The notes beneath the pieces were generated by a model, which worked only from the letters and a program-made list of their open reading frames with translations, did not search any database and was not told the origin of the DNA. A stretch of DNA of 64,000 nt from Zhenhengia yiwuensis. Its GTDB lineage: Bacteria; Bacillota; Clostridia; Lachnospirales; Cellulosilyticaceae. Shown here piece after piece: positions 8,870 to 18,240 of the stretch. The translations under genes were made by a program, and so were the position numbers. The DNA is taken from the NCBI RefSeq assembly GCF_014384995.1, contig NZ_JACRSY010000020.1:1-64000 (forward strand), in the 5' to 3' direction. The first letter of the stretch is position 1, and each line of letters begins with the position of its first letter.

Positions 8870-9133
8870 TTACGCCATTTTGTTAACTAAACGAGTTAAA
8901 GTTGATTTTTTACGAGCAGCTGCATTTTTGTGGAAAAGACCTTTTGCAGTAGCTTTATCGATAGCTTTAACAGCAACTTTTAATTGAGCTTCTGCTAATG
9001 CTTTATCATTGTTGTTTGCTGCAGCAACAACTTTTTTGATGTATGTTTTAACTGCTGAGTTAAGTGCACGGTTACGTGCTGTTCTAGTTGCGATAACTTT
9101 AATACGTTTTTTTGCTGATTTAATATTTGCCAT
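8870..9133 (-). CDS. rpsT: 30S ribosomal protein S20
   Basis: Small-subunit protein that binds 16S rRNA. The 87-residue, Lys/Ala-rich product starts MANIKSAKKRIKV and ends LTRLVNKMA, standard for bacterial S20. The start is ATG 9133 with GGAGGTG just upstream; an in-frame ATG 33 bases earlier is ignored. It is convergent with holA, as in many Firmicutes, and has its own strong promoter. Confidence 0.97.
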   Translation of the reverse strand: MANIKSAKKRIKVIATRTARNRALNSAVKTYIKKVVAAANNNDKALAEAQLKVAVKAIDKATAKGLFHKNAAARKKSTLTRLVNKMA

Positions 9134-9205
9134 GTGATGGCACCTCCATTCATATTCTATGGACACGGTTTGGGGAATTATGAACGGTTAATCATATCAT
9201 GGTAC

Positions 9206-9234
9206 ATTATATAGTATTACCAGAGACAAGTCAA
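9206..9234 (-). promoter_or_regulatory. Strong sigma-A promoter of rpsT
   Basis: On the minus strand TTGACT (9229-9234), a 17-bp spacer and a perfect TATAAT (9206-9211). The predicted transcript start is roughly 65 bases from the start codon. Confidence 0.85.
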
Positions 9235-9294
9235 TGTATAGTCTCTAAATTTATGGTAAAAATACTTGAAGAGTAGTACAGAAAGGATGACGTT

Positions 9295-10302
9295 ATGGAA
9301 AAAACGCTTACAAGCTGGACACCACGTACGGATTTAGCCTTAGAAATCGGTATGGAACTTAATAAAAATAATACAGAAGCTGACGGATATCATATAGAGG
9401 GTGTAGAGGTTAAAATGACTCAAAATGAAAAATTTCCTATTACAACAACTTATGTGCATATTCAGAATGAATTAGGCGAAAGAAATATGGGGAAACCTAT
9501 TGGGCATTATATTACAGTAGAGTCTCAAGATATGAAGGATAACAATCCAGAAGTACATCAAGAAATTATTCATATCGTTTCTACAGAGATTAAAAAGTTA
9601 TTACCTAAAAAGTCAGAACTCCATGTATTAGTTGTAGGACTTGGTAACCGTTATGCTACACCAGATATGTTAGGTCCCGAGGTATCTGGAAAAGTACTTG
9701 TTACAAGACATCTTAAAGAACATGCTCCAGAAGCTATAGATGAGTCAGTCAATACTTTAAGTAGTCTTACACCAGGTGTTATGGGATTAACCGGTATTGA
9801 AACTGGAGAAATTATAAAAGGGGTTGTCGAAAATATTAAACCAGACTGTATAATTGCTATTGATGCACTGGCGGCAAGAAGTCCAGAACGTATTAATTCT
9901 ACCATTCAAATTAGTGATACAGGTATTTCTCCAGGTGCAGGAATAGGAAACAAACGTAAGGAACTTAGTGAAGCTACAATGGGATGTCCAGTACTAGCTA
10001 TAGGTGTTCCTACTGTTATTGATACGGCAACTCTTGTTAATGATACATTAGACCATATGATACATCAAATGCTTACACATGCACCCGATCATGCTTTTTA
10101 CAGCCTTCTTAAGGAAGTTAGTGAAGAAGAAAAATATAGTATGATTAAGGAAATTCTTGTTCCCCAATTAGGTAATCTTTTTGTAACAGCTAAAGATATT
10201 GATGAAATTATTACCTACCTTACGACTATTATCTTTAATAGTATCAATATTGCAGTGCATCCTGGTATAGGATTAGATGATATTAATAAATACTCTAATT
10301 AG
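9295..10302 (+). CDS. gpr: Germination protease GPR
   Basis: Forespore aspartic-like protease (family A25) that degrades small acid-soluble proteins when spores germinate. The 335 residues include the N-terminal RTDLALE region, where family members remove a short propeptide. They also keep Asp124 in ATPDMLGP and Asp190 in IIAIDALAARS, matching the two catalytic Asp residues known for GPR. The ATG is preceded by AAAGGATGA. spoIIP follows 60 bp later, the order seen in Bacillus (gpr-spoIIP). It shows that the host makes endospores. Confidence 0.97.
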   Translation: MEKTLTSWTPRTDLALEIGMELNKNNTEADGYHIEGVEVKMTQNEKFPITTTYVHIQNELGERNMGKPIGHYITVESQDMKDNNPEVHQEIIHIVSTEIKKLLPKKSELHVLVVGLGNRYATPDMLGPEVSGKVLVTRHLKEHAPEAIDESVNTLSSLTPGVMGLTGIETGEIIKGVVENIKPDCIIAIDALAARSPERINSTIQISDTGISPGAGIGNKRKELSEATMGCPVLAIGVPTVIDTATLVNDTLDHMIHQMLTHAPDHAFYSLLKEVSEEEKYSMIKEILVPQLGNLFVTAKDIDEIITYLTTIIFNSINIAVHPGIGLDDINKYSN

Positions 10303-10303
10303 T

Positions 10304-10331
10304 CATAAATCCCCTTTCTAAATTATACAAT
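10304..10331 (+). promoter_or_regulatory. Candidate sigma-E-type promoter for spoIIP
   Basis: CATAAAT (10304-10310) and TATACAAT (10324-10331), 13 bp apart, resemble the ATA / CATACAnT pattern of mother-cell sigma-E promoters. The match is partial. Confidence 0.35.
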
Positions 10332-10362
10332 AGTAAAGACAGGCTATAAGAGGGGGTACAGG

Positions 10363-11538
10363 ATGAATAAAAATAAATTGAATATTAAACCATATGGCAT
10401 ACGACTTGCACTAACACTTATGATTATTTGTGGTACGTGGAAGTTGTATGCTCTATTAAATGATAAGACGAATCAACAAGCACCATTGCTTTTTACAAAG
10501 CTTACAATGCCAGCCTATAGTCAAGAAGTGCTAAATATAGATATTGAAGAAGAAGTTGCAACATCTATAAAAAGGCTCAGTATGCCCCTAGCACTTGTTA
10601 AACAAACTATGCCATTTAGTAAACTAATAGATAGAGGGAGTTATGAAGAAGAACTTTCAGGACATTTTCATATTCCTGAAGAGGAAGAGCTGATTACCCT
10701 TGAAAAAGATAATCTCTATACACCTGATTTGCCTACGCCTATTAAGCAACAAATTAACTTAGATCAATTAAGTGATCCACAATATCTTTTAAATAAAATC
10801 TATACAGGGGATCGTAATATTCTTACTATAGATGAAGAACTGTTTGAAGAGTGGGATTTTAAAGAGCTAGCGCAAAGAGAGTTTAGAATAGATGAATCCG
10901 TAGAGGGACCTAAAGTTCTTGTTTTCCATACACATGCAAAAGAACTTTTTGCAGATGAAGAAACAGGTGACTTAGGTGTAGTAGCTGTAGGCAATGCATT
11001 AGAGGAAATTTTAGAGGAAGAATATGGTATTGAAACCTTACATGTTACAGATCATTTTTATGAAAATGACACAACAACGAGTACAGATGGTTGTTATGAA
11101 CGTATGGAGGCTGTAATACAAACTGTATTAGATCAAAACCCATCTATACAGATTTGTATAGATTTACATAGGGATGGTATTGAGGGAGATGCTAAAGTAA
11201 CGGGGGATTTAAATGGCGAAGAGGCAGCAAAGATTATGTTCGTAAATGGTATGACCAGGCAGAAAAATCAAGCTGGAGAAAATGTTCCTATGAAGTCTCT
11301 AGTTAATCCTTATTTAGAAGATAATCTAGCCTTTTCACTGCAGATGCAGATAGAAGGGATGAAATACTATCCTCAGCTTATGCGAAAAATCTATTTAAAA
11401 GGTTACCGCTACAGCCTAAATATGAAACCTATGTCACTTCTTATCGAAATTGGTGCGCAAAACGAAACCAGTGAAGAAGCTATTAGAACAGCTGAACCTA
11501 TTGCACATCTATTAGCAAAGGTTCTTGAAAAGGATTGA
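10363..11538 (+). CDS. spoIIP: Stage II sporulation protein P
   Basis: Peptidoglycan hydrolase (amidase and endopeptidase) of the DMP engulfment complex in the mother-cell membrane. The 391 residues have an N-terminal membrane segment (about 12-28), a variable linker and the C-terminal SpoIIP domain. Likely zinc-site motifs are VLVFHTHAKELF, ICIDLHRDG and LLIEIGAQNETSEEA. The ATG follows AGAGGGGG. It sits directly behind gpr, as in Bacillus. The DLHRDG and HTH motifs are intact, so activity is expected. Confidence 0.95.
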   Translation: MNKNKLNIKPYGIRLALTLMIICGTWKLYALLNDKTNQQAPLLFTKLTMPAYSQEVLNIDIEEEVATSIKRLSMPLALVKQTMPFSKLIDRGSYEEELSGHFHIPEEEELITLEKDNLYTPDLPTPIKQQINLDQLSDPQYLLNKIYTGDRNILTIDEELFEEWDFKELAQREFRIDESVEGPKVLVFHTHAKELFADEETGDLGVVAVGNALEEILEEEYGIETLHVTDHFYENDTTTSTDGCYERMEAVIQTVLDQNPSIQICIDLHRDGIEGDAKVTGDLNGEEAAKIMFVNGMTRQKNQAGENVPMKSLVNPYLEDNLAFSLQMQIEGMKYYPQLMRKIYLKGYRYSLNMKPMSLLIEIGAQNETSEEAIRTAEPIAHLLAKVLEKD

Positions 11539-11564
11539 TACATGTAAAAGGGTTATGCTATAAT
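11535..11564 (+). promoter_or_regulatory. Sigma-A promoter of lepA
   Basis: TTGATA (11535-11540), an 18-bp spacer and TGC-TATAAT (extended -10; hexamer 11559-11564). The -35 box overlaps the spoIIP stop codon. Confidence 0.7.
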
Positions 11565-11603
11565 AAAACGAATATACTAGAGAAAATATTAAGGAGGAGC
11601 AAT

Positions 11604-13415
11604 ATGTCTCTTTCAAGACAAGAAAAAATTAGAAATTTTTGTATTATAGCACATATTGATCATGGTAAAAGTACATTAGCCGACAGGATCATACAAATGA
11701 CAGGTACTCTTACAGAAAGGGAAATGCAAGAACAAGTTCTTGATAATATGGATTTAGAACGTGAACGTGGGATTACCATTAAATCACAAGCTGTAAGGCT
11801 TGTTTATAAAGCAAAAGATGGTGAAGAATATATCTTTAATTTAATTGATACACCAGGACACGTAGACTTTAATTACGAAGTATCTAGAAGTTTAGCAGCC
11901 TGTGAAGGTGCTATTCTGATTGTAGATGCAGCTCAAGGTATTGAAGCTCAGACACTTGCCAATGTATACCTAGCACTTGATCATGATCTTGAGATTATGC
12001 CAGTTATTAATAAAATTGATCTTCCAAGTGCAGACCCAGATGCTGTTAAGAATCAAATTGAAGATGTTATTGGTTTAGATGCTAGTGAAGCACCGCTTAT
12101 TTCAGCTAAGAATGGTATTAATATTGAAGACGTGCTTGAACAGGTTGTAAAAAGTGTGCCGGCACCACAAGGTGATGAAAATGCACCACTACAAGCCCTT
12201 ATCTTTGACTCTCTTTATGACCCTTATAAAGGTGTTATTATCTTCTGTAGTATTAAAGAAGGTACAGTGAAAAAAGGTATGAAGATTCGTATGATGGCTA
12301 CAAAAGCTGAATTTGATGTTGTGGAAGTTGGAACATTTGGTGCAGGTGCCTTTAGACCAACAGATAGCCTTAAAGCGGGTGAAGTAGGTTATATCACTGC
12401 AAGTATTAAGAATGTAAAAGATACAAGTGTTGGGGATACGGTAACAGATGCTAACAATCCTACAGCAGAGCCATTGCCAGGTTATAAAAAAGTAAATCCA
12501 ATGGTTTACTGTGGCCTTTATCCAGCAGATGGTTCAAAGTATGGAGATCTTCGTGATAGTCTTGAAAAACTCCAACTTAATGATGCAGCACTTACATTTG
12601 AACCTGAAACATCTGTAGCATTAGGATTTGGTTTTAGATGTGGTTTCTTAGGACTTCTTCATATGGAGATTATTCAAGAGCGTTTAGAGCGTGAATATAA
12701 CTTAGATCTTGTTACAACAGCACCTAACGTTATTTATCATGTCTATAAGACAAATGGCGAGCGTATCGATTTATCTAACCCTTCTAACCTTCCAGATCCA
12801 TCTCATATTAAACATATGGAAGAGCCTATGGTAAAAGCACAAATTATTGTGCCATCTGATTATATCGGTGCAGTTATGGACCTTTGCCAAGAAAGACGTG
12901 GTATTTATCATGGTATGGAATATTTAGAGGGTACACGTGCGGTACTTACGTATGATCTACCACTTAATGAAATTATTTACGATTTCTTTGATGCACTTAA
13001 ATCTAGAACACGTGGTTATGCATCATTTGATTATGAGCTTACAGGTTATGCAGAGTCTAAGCTTGTAAAACTTGATATACTTGTTAACAAAGAAATGGTA
13101 GATGCACTTTCTCTTATCGTGCATGAATCTAATGCAGTAGAGAAAGGTAGAAAAATTGTTGAAAAGCTTAAAAAGGAAATTCCAAAGCATTTATTTGAAA
13201 TTCCAATCCAAGCTGCTATTGGCAATAAAGTTATTGCCAGAGAAACCATTAGCGCTATGAGAAAAGATGTTCTTGCTAAATGTTATGGTGGGGATATTTC
13301 ACGTAAACGTAAACTTCTTGAGAAACAAAAAGAAGGTAAGAAACGTATGCGTCAAGTTGGTAATGTAGAAGTGCCACAAGCAGCATTCATGAGCGTTTTA
13401 AAACTTGATGAATAG
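11604..13415 (+). CDS. lepA: Elongation factor 4 (LepA GTPase)
   Basis: Ribosome-associated translational GTPase. The 603 residues carry the G domain with AHIDHGKST (residues 16-24), the RGITIK switch I, DTPGHVDF and NKIDLP. EF-G-like domains II, III and V follow, then the LepA-specific C-terminal domain, ending GNVEVPQAAFMSVLKL. The start is ATG 11604 behind AAGGAGGAG; an in-frame ATG at 11535 lies in the promoter and spoIIP end. hemW follows 9 bp later, a conserved lepA-hemW pair. Confidence 0.98.
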   Translation: MSLSRQEKIRNFCIIAHIDHGKSTLADRIIQMTGTLTEREMQEQVLDNMDLERERGITIKSQAVRLVYKAKDGEEYIFNLIDTPGHVDFNYEVSRSLAACEGAILIVDAAQGIEAQTLANVYLALDHDLEIMPVINKIDLPSADPDAVKNQIEDVIGLDASEAPLISAKNGINIEDVLEQVVKSVPAPQGDENAPLQALIFDSLYDPYKGVIIFCSIKEGTVKKGMKIRMMATKAEFDVVEVGTFGAGAFRPTDSLKAGEVGYITASIKNVKDTSVGDTVTDANNPTAEPLPGYKKVNPMVYCGLYPADGSKYGDLRDSLEKLQLNDAALTFEPETSVALGFGFRCGFLGLLHMEIIQERLEREYNLDLVTTAPNVIYHVYKTNGERIDLSNPSNLPDPSHIKHMEEPMVKAQIIVPSDYIGAVMDLCQERRGIYHGMEYLEGTRAVLTYDLPLNEIIYDFFDALKSRTRGYASFDYELTGYAESKLVKLDILVNKEMVDALSLIVHESNAVEKGRKIVEKLKKEIPKHLFEIPIQAAIGNKVIARETISAMRKDVLAKCYGGDISRKRKLLEKQKEGKKRMRQVGNVEVPQAAFMSVLKLDE

Positions 13416-13424
13416 AGGGACTAT

Positions 13425-14561
13425 ATGAAAATAGGATTGTATGTACACATACCATTTTGTCATTCTAAGTGTTATTATTGTGATTTTTTATCTTTTCCTA
13501 ATAAAGGACAAGAAGAAATTTATGTAGATGCACTTGTAAAGGAAATTCAGCATTATGGTCTGAAGGTAAGAGGCCTGCACACAATCGGTAGTCTATTTAT
13601 TGGTGGAGGTACCCCTACGGTACTTCCACCTTTTTTATTAGACTGTGTGCTAGAGGCTATTAGATTAAATTTTGACATTGAAGAAGATGCAGAGTGGACA
13701 GTAGAGTCTAACCCTGGAACCATTTTAGAAGAGCATGTTGAAAGTTTTAAAAAGAATGGGGTTAATAGAGTAAGTTTAGGCCTTCAAGCTGTACAGAATC
13801 ATCAGCTTAAGCAGATTGGACGTATTCATATTTTTGAAGATTGGAAACGTAGTATCATGCTACTTAGAAATCATGGTATGACTAATATTAATACAGATAT
13901 TATGTTTGCACTCCCTAATCAGACTATGGAAGAATGGCAAGATACAGTAGAGACAATGATTGCTTATGAATTGCCACATATTTCAGCTTACTCTTTGATT
14001 ATAGAAGAAGGGACTGTGTTTGGAAAAAAATATGAAGAAGGTACACTTAAGACTATTGATGAAGAGACAGACCGTCAGATGTATACCTTTGTAAAAGAAC
14101 GTTTAAAAGAAGCAGGGTATACTCAGTATGAGATTTCAAATTGGGCTAAAGATGGATTAAACTGCAGGCATAATGAACTCTACTGGGAATGTGGATTTTA
14201 CTTGGGTCTAGGATTAGGTGCACATGGTTATATGGATGAGATACGTTACCATAATACAGTAGTATTTAATGACTACCTTACAGCAAAAGGTCAGCCTGAC
14301 AAGCTCGTTACAGAAAGAGAGACGATTACACCCAAAATTGCTATGGAAGAATATATGTTTCTGGGATTACGTATGTTAAAAGGTATAAGTATAGGGGAAT
14401 TCTATAAAAAGTTTGGGGTTTCCATTTTTGAAATATATAGGGAACCTATAGAAAAATGGATGAAGGAAGGAATCCTGATACACAATAAAGACAGGCTTTT
14501 TTTAAGTGAGCAAGGTATTGATTTATCTAACCAAGTATTCGTTTCTTTCTTATTAGATTAG
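13425..14561 (+). CDS. hemW: HemW, radical SAM heme chaperone (HemN-like)
   Basis: Radical SAM protein once annotated as oxygen-independent coproporphyrinogen oxidase; characterised HemW proteins bind heme and act in heme trafficking. The 378 residues begin with HIPFCHSKCYYCDF, placing the [4Fe-4S] cysteines at 12, 16 and 19. Then come GGGTPT and a C-terminal HemN_C-like region. The shorter length and the CxxxCxxC-D-F pattern without the extra HemN cysteine favour HemW. It is in an operon with lepA and precedes the hrcA promoter. Confidence 0.93.
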   Translation: MKIGLYVHIPFCHSKCYYCDFLSFPNKGQEEIYVDALVKEIQHYGLKVRGLHTIGSLFIGGGTPTVLPPFLLDCVLEAIRLNFDIEEDAEWTVESNPGTILEEHVESFKKNGVNRVSLGLQAVQNHQLKQIGRIHIFEDWKRSIMLLRNHGMTNINTDIMFALPNQTMEEWQDTVETMIAYELPHISAYSLIIEEGTVFGKKYEEGTLKTIDEETDRQMYTFVKERLKEAGYTQYEISNWAKDGLNCRHNELYWECGFYLGLGLGAHGYMDEIRYHNTVVFNDYLTAKGQPDKLVTERETITPKIAMEEYMFLGLRMLKGISIGEFYKKFGVSIFEIYREPIEKWMKEGILIHNKDRLFLSEQGIDLSNQVFVSFLLD

Positions 14562-14609
14562 ATCTTATAAAGGTTAATAATTTATTCAAAATATATTTAC
14601 TAAATCGTA

Positions 14610-14638
14610 TTGACATTACTATAAAAGAATGATATCTT
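14610..14638 (+). promoter_or_regulatory. Sigma-A promoter of the hrcA-dnaK operon
   Basis: TTGACA (14610-14615), a 17-bp spacer and TATCTT (14633-14638). The predicted start point falls just before the CIRCE element. Confidence 0.75.
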
Positions 14639-14648
14639 AAAAATGTAG

Positions 14649-14675
14649 TTAGCACTCGTAAACGATGAGTGCTAA
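14649..14675 (+). promoter_or_regulatory. CIRCE operator (HrcA binding site)
   Basis: A perfect TTAGCACTC-N9-GAGTGCTAA inverted repeat lies between the promoter and hrcA. It is the known HrcA operator, so the operon should be repressed by HrcA and induced by heat shock. Confidence 0.97.
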
Positions 14676-14698
14676 CAAAAGAAAAAGGAAGTGAAATC

Positions 14699-15730
14699 AT
14701 GGATATAAATGAAAGAAAAATAAAGATTCTCGAAGCCATTATTCATGATTATATACAGACAGGAGATCCTGTAGGATCAAGGACAATTTCTAAAAAATAT
14801 GATCTTGGTATAAGTTCTGCAACCATTCGTAATGAAATGGCTGACCTTGAAGATTTAGGGCTTATTGTACAGCCACATACTTCAGCAGGACGTATTCCTT
14901 CGGATAAAGGTTATCGTTTATACGTTGATAATCTCATGCAATATCCGGATATCGCTCCTGATATTCAGAAGGTTGTTGCAGAGGTCATTCATAGTAAGTT
15001 TGACAAAATTGATAAGTTACTTGAAGAGACAGCAAAGCTTATTTCAACTGTAACACATTATGCAACAATTGCATCTCCACCTACTATACATCAAACAAAG
15101 ATTAAACATCTTCAACTGGTGCCAGTAGATGAAAGAAATGTAGCTATTGTCATTGTTACAGATGCTAACATTGTAAGACATTATGTGATTCGTACAAAGA
15201 AAACTTTAGACTATGCACTATGTGGTATTTTAACGAATATTATTAATGAAAGTCTAACAGGTACATCATTGGATGAACTTAGTATAGATAAGATGCGTAT
15301 CCTTGAAGAGCGTATGCTAGGGTATAAAGATATAGCAGTAGACCTAATGCATGCTATTATTGATACACTTGAATCTGAAGATATCCCAAATGTATTTACA
15401 AGAGGCATGACAAATATGCTTAATTTCCAAGAGTTTAATGACATTGAAAAAGCGAAAAAGCTTTTTGAAGTACTTGAACAAAAGCCTTACTTATATAAAA
15501 TGCTTAAACATAAACCGAGTACAGAAGTAAATATCAGCATTGGTGAAGAAAATGGGTTAGAACCTATGAAAGAGTGTAGTATTATTACAACAAGCTATGA
15601 GATAGGAGATTATAACTTAGGTACAATCGGTATTATTGGTCCAACACGTATGAATTATGGACAGGTAGTATCACTACTTGAACATATTTCTCATCATATT
15701 AAAAATATGCTAATTGAAGCAAAAGAGTAA
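14699..15730 (+). CDS. hrcA: Heat-inducible transcription repressor HrcA
   Basis: Represses class I heat-shock genes by binding CIRCE; folding depends on GroEL in studied species. The 343-residue protein has an N-terminal winged helix (MDINERKIKILEAIIHDYIQTGDPVGSRTIS is the family opening) and a C-terminal GAF-like dimerisation region. The start is ATG 14699 behind AAAAAGGAAGTG; an in-frame ATG at 14669 lies inside CIRCE and is rejected. As the first gene after its own operator, it is autoregulated. Confidence 0.97.
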   Translation: MDINERKIKILEAIIHDYIQTGDPVGSRTISKKYDLGISSATIRNEMADLEDLGLIVQPHTSAGRIPSDKGYRLYVDNLMQYPDIAPDIQKVVAEVIHSKFDKIDKLLEETAKLISTVTHYATIASPPTIHQTKIKHLQLVPVDERNVAIVIVTDANIVRHYVIRTKKTLDYALCGILTNIINESLTGTSLDELSIDKMRILEERMLGYKDIAVDLMHAIIDTLESEDIPNVFTRGMTNMLNFQEFNDIEKAKKLFEVLEQKPYLYKMLKHKPSTEVNISIGEENGLEPMKECSIITTSYEIGDYNLGTIGIIGPTRMNYGQVVSLLEHISHHIKNMLIEAKE

Positions 15731-15750
15731 TTCAGAAAGGATGCTGGTTC

Positions 15751-16275
15751 ATGGAGGAAAAAGAAATTAAAGATCAAGTGCAAAATGAAACGGTAGAAGA
15801 AGTTACAGTAGAAGAAGTTAAAGAAGAGGCTCAAGAAGAAGCAGTTGAAGAGGTTAAGTCTGCAGTCGATGAGAACATTGAGCGCCTTCAAAGACTTATG
15901 GCTGAGTTTGATAACTACCGTAAGCGTACTGAAAAAGAAAAACAAAACATTTATGACTTAGCAGTAAGTACTACAGTAACAGAACTTTTAGGAACTGTAG
16001 ATAATTTTGAAAGAGCTTTAAAACAAGAGACAACTGATAAATCATTCTACGAAGGTGTATCTATGATTTATAGACAACTCTTAACAGTTCTAGAAAAATT
16101 AAATGTAACTCCTATTGAAGCAGCAGGCAAAACATTTGATCCAGATTATCACAATGCAGTTCTACACATAGAAGATGATACTTTGGAAGAAAATATAGTT
16201 GTTGAAGAGCTTCAAAAAGGTTATTTATATAAAGAAAAAGTAATCCGCTACAGTATGGTTAAAGTAGCTAATTAA
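15751..16275 (+). CDS. grpE: Nucleotide exchange factor GrpE
   Basis: Promotes ADP release from DnaK. The 174 residues begin with a low-complexity Glu/Val-rich stretch (about 1-45), then the long dimerising helix (RLQRLMAEFDNYRKRTEKEK) and the C-terminal beta domain with PEAAG-like IEAAGKTFDPDYHNAV. It lies 20 bp after hrcA and 30 bp before dnaK, so it shares CIRCE control. Confidence 0.96.
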   Translation: MEEKEIKDQVQNETVEEVTVEEVKEEAQEEAVEEVKSAVDENIERLQRLMAEFDNYRKRTEKEKQNIYDLAVSTTVTELLGTVDNFERALKQETTDKSFYEGVSMIYRQLLTVLEKLNVTPIEAAGKTFDPDYHNAVLHIEDDTLEENIVVEELQKGYLYKEKVIRYSMVKVAN

Positions 16276-16305
16276 TAAAGAAGTAAAGATTAGGAGGAAA
16301 AAATA

Positions 16306-18141
16306 ATGGGAAAAATAATTGGTATTGATTTAGGAACAACAAACTCTTGTGTAGCAGTTATGGAAGGTGGAAAACCTGTTGTAATCGTAAATACAGATGG
16401 TAATAGAACAACACCTTCAGTAGTTGGTTTCACAAAAACAGGAGAAAGACTTGTAGGTGATGTTGCAAAACGTCAAGCAATTACAAACCATGATCGTACA
16501 GTAGCATCAATCAAACGTCACATGGGTACTAACTACCGTGTAAGCATCGATGGAAAAGATTATTCACCACAAGAAATTTCAGCAATTACACTTCAAAAAC
16601 TTAAAGCTGATGCTGAAAGTTACTTAGGTGAAGCTGTAACAGAAGCTGTTATTACAGTTCCTGCATACTTCTCAGATAGCCAAAGACAAGCAACAAAAGA
16701 TGCTGGTCGTATTGCTGGTCTTGAAGTAAAACGTATCATCAATGAGCCAACAGCAGCAGCGCTTGCATATGGTCTTGAAAATGAACAAGAACAAAAAATC
16801 ATGGTATATGACCTTGGTGGTGGTACATTCGACGTATCTATCATTGAAATCGGTGATGGTGTTATCGAAGTATTAGCAACAAGTGGAGATAATCACCTTG
16901 GTGGGGATGACTTTGACCAACGTATTATCAACTATTTAGTAGAAGAGTTCAAAAAACAAGAAGGCGAAGATTTATCAGCAGATAAAATGGCTATGCAACG
17001 TCTTAAAGAAGCAGCAGAAACAGCTAAGAAAGAACTTTCTTCTAAATCAACAGCTAATATCTTAATTCCTTTCATCTGTGCTGCAGGTAAAAACTTAGAT
17101 ATTACACTTACACGTGCTAAATTTGATGAATTAACAAGTGACCTTGTAGAACGTACAATGGGACCAGTAAGAACAGCACTTAGCGATGCAGGTCTTAATG
17201 CAAACGAACTTGATAAAGTATTATTAGTTGGTGGTTCAACACGTATTCCAGCTGTTCAAGAAGCTGTTAAACGTATCACAGGAAAAGAACCATTCAAAGG
17301 AATCAATCCAGATGAATGTGTAGCTGTAGGTGCTGCTATTCAAGGTGGTAAACTTTCAGGTGAAGCAGGTGTTGGTGATATCCTTCTTCTTGATGTAACA
17401 CCACTTTCACTTGGTATTGAAACATTAGGCGGTGTTGCTACAGTTCTTATTCCAAGAAATACAACAATCCCAACTAAGAAAAGCCAAGTATTCTCAACAG
17501 CAGCAGATAACCAACCAGCAGTTGATATCCATGTTGTTCAAGGTGAAAGACCAATGGCTAACCAAAACAAAACACTTGGTAACTTCAAATTAGATGGTAT
17601 TATGCCAGCTCCACGTGGTATTCCACAAATTGAGGTTGGATTTGATATTGATGCAAATGGTATTGTTAAAGTAACAGCTAAAGATCTTGGTACTGGTAAA
17701 GAACAGCACATTACTATTACTGCAAGCACAAACTTAAGTGAAGATGAAATCAACAAAGCTGTAGCTGAAGCAGAACAATATGCTGCTGAAGATAAAAAAC
17801 GTAAGGAAGCAATCGATGTTAAAAATGAAGCAGATAGCATGGTATTCCAGACAGAAAAAATGATGAAAGACATGGAAGATAAACTTGATGCTACAGATAA
17901 AACAGACGTTGAAGCGAAACTTAATAAATTAAAAGAAATCAATGACCGTGTAAATGTAGAAACAATTACAGATGCAGAGGTTAATGAACTTAAAGAAGCT
18001 AAAGAAGCTTTAACACAAGCATTCTACGCAATTTCTGAAAAAATGTATGCACAAGCTGCTCCAAATGCAGCACCTGGTGCTGATGCAGGAAGTGCAAACG
18101 CAAACGATGATGTAATCGATGCAGATTTTAAAGAAGAATAA
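16306..18141 (+). CDS. dnaK: Molecular chaperone DnaK (Hsp70)
   Basis: ATP-dependent Hsp70 chaperone. The 611 residues include the nucleotide-binding domain with IGIDLGTTNSCVAV near the start and VYDLGGGTFDVSI. It lacks the 24-residue insertion of Gram-negative DnaK, as expected for a Firmicute. The substrate-binding domain follows, then an Ala/Asn-rich tail ending DDVIDADFKEE. AGGAGG precedes the ATG. Codon use is biased like that of a highly expressed gene (few C/G-ending rare codons, many GGT, GTA, ACA). Confidence 0.98.
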   Translation: MGKIIGIDLGTTNSCVAVMEGGKPVVIVNTDGNRTTPSVVGFTKTGERLVGDVAKRQAITNHDRTVASIKRHMGTNYRVSIDGKDYSPQEISAITLQKLKADAESYLGEAVTEAVITVPAYFSDSQRQATKDAGRIAGLEVKRIINEPTAAALAYGLENEQEQKIMVYDLGGGTFDVSIIEIGDGVIEVLATSGDNHLGGDDFDQRIINYLVEEFKKQEGEDLSADKMAMQRLKEAAETAKKELSSKSTANILIPFICAAGKNLDITLTRAKFDELTSDLVERTMGPVRTALSDAGLNANELDKVLLVGGSTRIPAVQEAVKRITGKEPFKGINPDECVAVGAAIQGGKLSGEAGVGDILLLDVTPLSLGIETLGGVATVLIPRNTTIPTKKSQVFSTAADNQPAVDIHVVQGERPMANQNKTLGNFKLDGIMPAPRGIPQIEVGFDIDANGIVKVTAKDLGTGKEQHITITASTNLSEDEINKAVAEAEQYAAEDKKRKEAIDVKNEADSMVFQTEKMMKDMEDKLDATDKTDVEAKLNKLKEINDRVNVETITDAEVNELKEAKEALTQAFYAISEKMYAQAAPNAAPGADAGSANANDDVIDADFKEE

Positions 18142-18155
18142 GAGTTAACAAATAG

Positions 18156-18186
18156 AACGGTCAAAGAGTTATACTCTTTGACTGTT
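18156..18186 (+). terminator. Hairpin between dnaK and dnaJ (partial terminator or processing site)
   Basis: A 14-bp stem (18156-18169 against 18173-18186, one G-U pair, 3-base loop) with only a short T stretch after it. It could reduce readthrough from dnaK into dnaJ or protect the dnaK mRNA end. The downstream arm contains the -35 box of a candidate dnaJ promoter. Confidence 0.5.
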
Positions 18187-18207
18187 TCTACGTTGTGAGT
18201 GTATAAT
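18178..18207 (+). promoter_or_regulatory. Candidate internal promoter for dnaJ
   Basis: TTGACT (18178-18183), an 18-bp spacer and a perfect TATAAT (18202-18207), about 34 bp upstream of the dnaJ start. The -35 box lies in the 3' arm of the hairpin after dnaK. Confidence 0.55.
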
Positions 18208-18240
18208 GGAAGAAGTCAATAAAATGGGATGGTGAAAAAC

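Noticed and set aside
11535..11603. N-terminal extension of lepA from an earlier ATG
   Set aside because: The stretch is the promoter region; the internal ATG has a perfect AAGGAGGAG site and gives canonical LepA length.
17538..17942. Minus-strand open frame of 134 codons inside dnaK
   Set aside because: It is a mirror of the dnaK coding bias, rich in Ser and Leu, with no binding site and no known motif.
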